DNA of 6,579 nucleotides. It comes from Actinomycetes bacterium. GTDB taxonomy: Bacteria; Actinomycetota; Acidimicrobiia; Acidimicrobiales; RAAP-2. The translations under genes and the position numbers were made by a program. A model generated the notes under the pieces. It had not been told where the DNA came from. It searched no databases and worked only from the letters and a program-made list of their open reading frames with translations. The stretch is taken from the NCBI GenBank assembly GCA_021806055.1, contig JAJZYE010000060.1, positions 1-6,579 of the forward strand, in the 5' to 3' direction. Of this stretch, positions 5,185 to 6,579 are shown in pieces (positions within the stretch are counted from its first letter, which is position 1; each line of letters opens with the position of its first letter).

Positions 5185-6579
5185 ATGCTGACCCGAGCCC
5201 CACGACCGCATCGTCGGTGGTGGGTCCTGGCGGTCCTGACCATCACGCAGCTGATGGTCGCCCTGGACGCGACGGTGATTAACATCGCCCTGCCGCGCGC
5301 GCAGGTGGCCCTGCACTTCTCGACGGCGAATCGTCAGTGGGTGATCACCGCGTACGCCCTGGCTTTCGGCTCGCTCCTGCTGCTCGGGGGACGACTGAGC
5401 GACCTGTGGGGGAGGCGCACGACTCTGGTGCTCGGGCTGGTGGGCTTCGCGCTGGCCAGCGCCGTCGGCGGCACGGCCGACAGCTTCACGGTGCTGGTGA
5501 GCGCACGGGCGGTGCAGGGGGCGTTCGGTGCTCTCCTGGCCCCCGCCGCGCTGGCGACACTGACGACGACGTTCACGCGGCCGGGCGAGCGGGCCACGGC
5601 CTTCTCCATCTTTGGCGTGGTGGCCGGCTCCGGGGCCGCGCTCGGACTCCTGCTCGGTGGTGCCCTGACGCAGTGGGCGTCGTGGCGCTGGTGCCTGTTC
5701 ATCAACCTCGTCTTCGCGGTGATCGCGCTGGCCGGGGTCGTGGTATTCGTCGGCGCGGGCCGCAACACCCGCGCGACGCACCTGGACCTGGTGGGAACGG
5801 TCCTGGGCAGCGGGGGACTCTTCCTGGTCGTGTACGGCTTCGCGCACGCGGTCACGGCGACCTGGGGCGCGCCAGCGACCTGGGGCTCGCTGGTCGTGGG
5901 TGCGCTCAGCCTGTCTGCCTTCGTCGTCTGGCAGCGGCGCGCGACGCACCCTCTGCTGCCGCTGCGGGTCATCCTCAACCGCACGCGCGCGGGCTCGCTG
6001 GTGGCGCTGTTCATCACCGCGACGGGTATGTTCGGCGTCTCGCTCTTCCTCGCCTACTACCTGCAGACAACCCTCGGGTACTCGCCGCTGCGCACGGGCG
6101 TGGCCCTCCTGCCCCTGGTGGTGGCGATCGGCGTGTCGGCGGGGGTCGCCAGCGCGCGGCTCCTGGGCACGGTCGGGCCCCGCCCACTGGTGCCCGCGGG
6201 TATGGTCCTGGCGGCGCTCGGCATGATCCTCTTCACTCGCCTGACGGTGCACGCGAACTACCTGGGCAACGTGCTGCCGGGCCTGGTGGTGACCGGGCTG
6301 GGATTGGGACTCATCTTCGCGCCGGCGACCGCGAGCGCCACGGCGGGGGTGCAGCGCGCGGACGCCGGCGCGGCGTCGGCCTTCGTCAACGCCGTGCAGC
6401 AGATCGGTGGGTCAGTGGGCGTCGCGCTGCTCAACACCATCGCGGTCTCGGTGACGGCCCGGGCCGCGTCGCACGCGCCGTCCGCGGTGAGCCGGGCCGC
6501 GTCGGCCCTCGTCACCGCTCGCGCCACACTGCACGGCGACGCCGTGGCGTTCTGGTGGGCGGCCGGCTTCTTCGCCGCG
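5185..6579 (+). CDS. DHA2-family MFS multidrug/H+ antiporter (3' partial)
   Basis: An open frame of 465 codons with no stop before the right edge; the protein is a 14-transmembrane-type MFS exporter of the EmrB/QacA (DHA2) family. Seen: a short basic N-terminus ([13 protein letters not shown]), TM1 with [11 protein letters not shown] (27-37), the motif A loop [10 protein letters not shown] (69-78), [16 protein letters not shown] (109-124), motif C region [12 protein letters not shown] (148-159) followed by WRWCLFIN (167-174), [18 protein letters not shown] (293-310) and the late [17 protein letters not shown] block (401-417). The GPxxGG of canonical motif C is GLLLGG here, a form I recall from related actinobacterial exporters. 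Family members are mostly 470-530 residues, and the window ends within what looks like the last helix (AFWWAAGFF), so only a short tail is missing. ATG 5185 is preferred because TAGGCT lies 7 nt upstream. It likely exports toxic or secreted small molecules using the proton gradient; the substrate cannot be told. Confidence 0.92.
   Translation, partial: MLTRAPRPHRRWWVLAVLTITQLMVALDATVINIALPRAQVALHFSTANRQWVITAYALAFGSLLLLGGRLSDLWGRRTTLVLGLVGFALASAVGGTADSFTVLVSARAVQGAFGALLAPAALATLTTTFTRPGERATAFSIFGVVAGSGAALGLLLGGALTQWASWRWCLFINLVFAVIALAGVVVFVGAGRNTRATHLDLVGTVLGSGGLFLVVYGFAHAVTATWGAPATWGSLVVGALSLSAFVVWQRRATHPLLPLRVILNRTRAGSLVALFITATGMFGVSLFLAYYLQTTLGYSPLRTGVALLPLVVAIGVSAGVASARLLGTVGPRPLVPAGMVLAALGMILFTRLTVHANYLGNVLPGLVVTGLGLGLIFAPATASATAGVQRADAGAASAFVNAVQQIGGSVGVALLNTIAVSVTARAASHAPSAVSRAASALVTARATLHGDAVAFWWAAGFFAA

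Noticed and set aside
4147..6252. A 701-codon open frame on the minus strand opposite etfA and the MFS gene.
   Set aside because: It lies antisense to two well-supported genes. Its product is rich in R, Q, H, E and G with no recognisable domain, the usual shadow of GC-rich third codon positions.

Overview
This is a high-GC window that reads as ordinary actinobacterial chromosome. The lineage call rests on a WhiB-family Fe-S protein, a PdtaS-type histidine kinase convergent with it, high-GC codon use, and start codons placed just after TANNNT-like -10 motifs. No mobile element, tRNA, rRNA, CRISPR array or phage gene is visible. The genus cannot be fixed from sequence alone; a mycobacterial-like or acidimicrobial relative are both possible.

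Layout: (1) The 1-717 stretch on + is the 3' part of a HisJ-like PHP-domain phosphoesterase whose N-terminal metal motifs lie off the left edge. (2) Its stop codon abuts the ATG of a 495-residue cytoplasmic histidine kinase (718-2205, +) of the PdtaS type. (3) A small WhiB1/WblE-like gene (2213-2509, -) converges on the kinase with only 7 bp between stop codons. A compact hairpin that could stop transcription from both sides lies there. (4) The 158-bp divergent region 2510-2667 is the richest non-coding part. It carries a good whiB promoter, an inverted repeat spanning its -35 and -10, a 14-bp leader hairpin with a GNRA tetraloop, and a strong Shine-Dalgarno. (5) A glycerophosphodiester phosphodiesterase (2668-3372, +) starts the other way. 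(6) etfB (3387-4160) and etfA (4174-5139) follow as an operon for an electron-transfer flavoprotein. (7) A DHA2-type 14-TM drug/H+ antiporter starts at 5185 and runs off the right edge.

Functionally the window joins a signalling unit to metabolic and transport genes. PdtaS in mycobacteria phosphorylates PdtaR, an ANTAR RNA-binding regulator, and WhiB1 is a nitric-oxide-sensitive Fe-S transcription factor. As I recall the Mycobacterium tuberculosis chromosome, whiB1 and pdtaS are also convergent neighbours there, so this is probably old conserved synteny. The GDPD releases glycerol-3-phosphate from lipid headgroup diesters, EtfBA carries electrons from acyl-CoA dehydrogenases to the quinone pool, and the MFS protein exports small molecules. 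I see no evidence that these last three form one pathway. The most interesting points are the whiB regulatory region and the apparent loss of the sensing cysteine pair in the PdtaS N-terminal domain. I do not see a wholly new system here.
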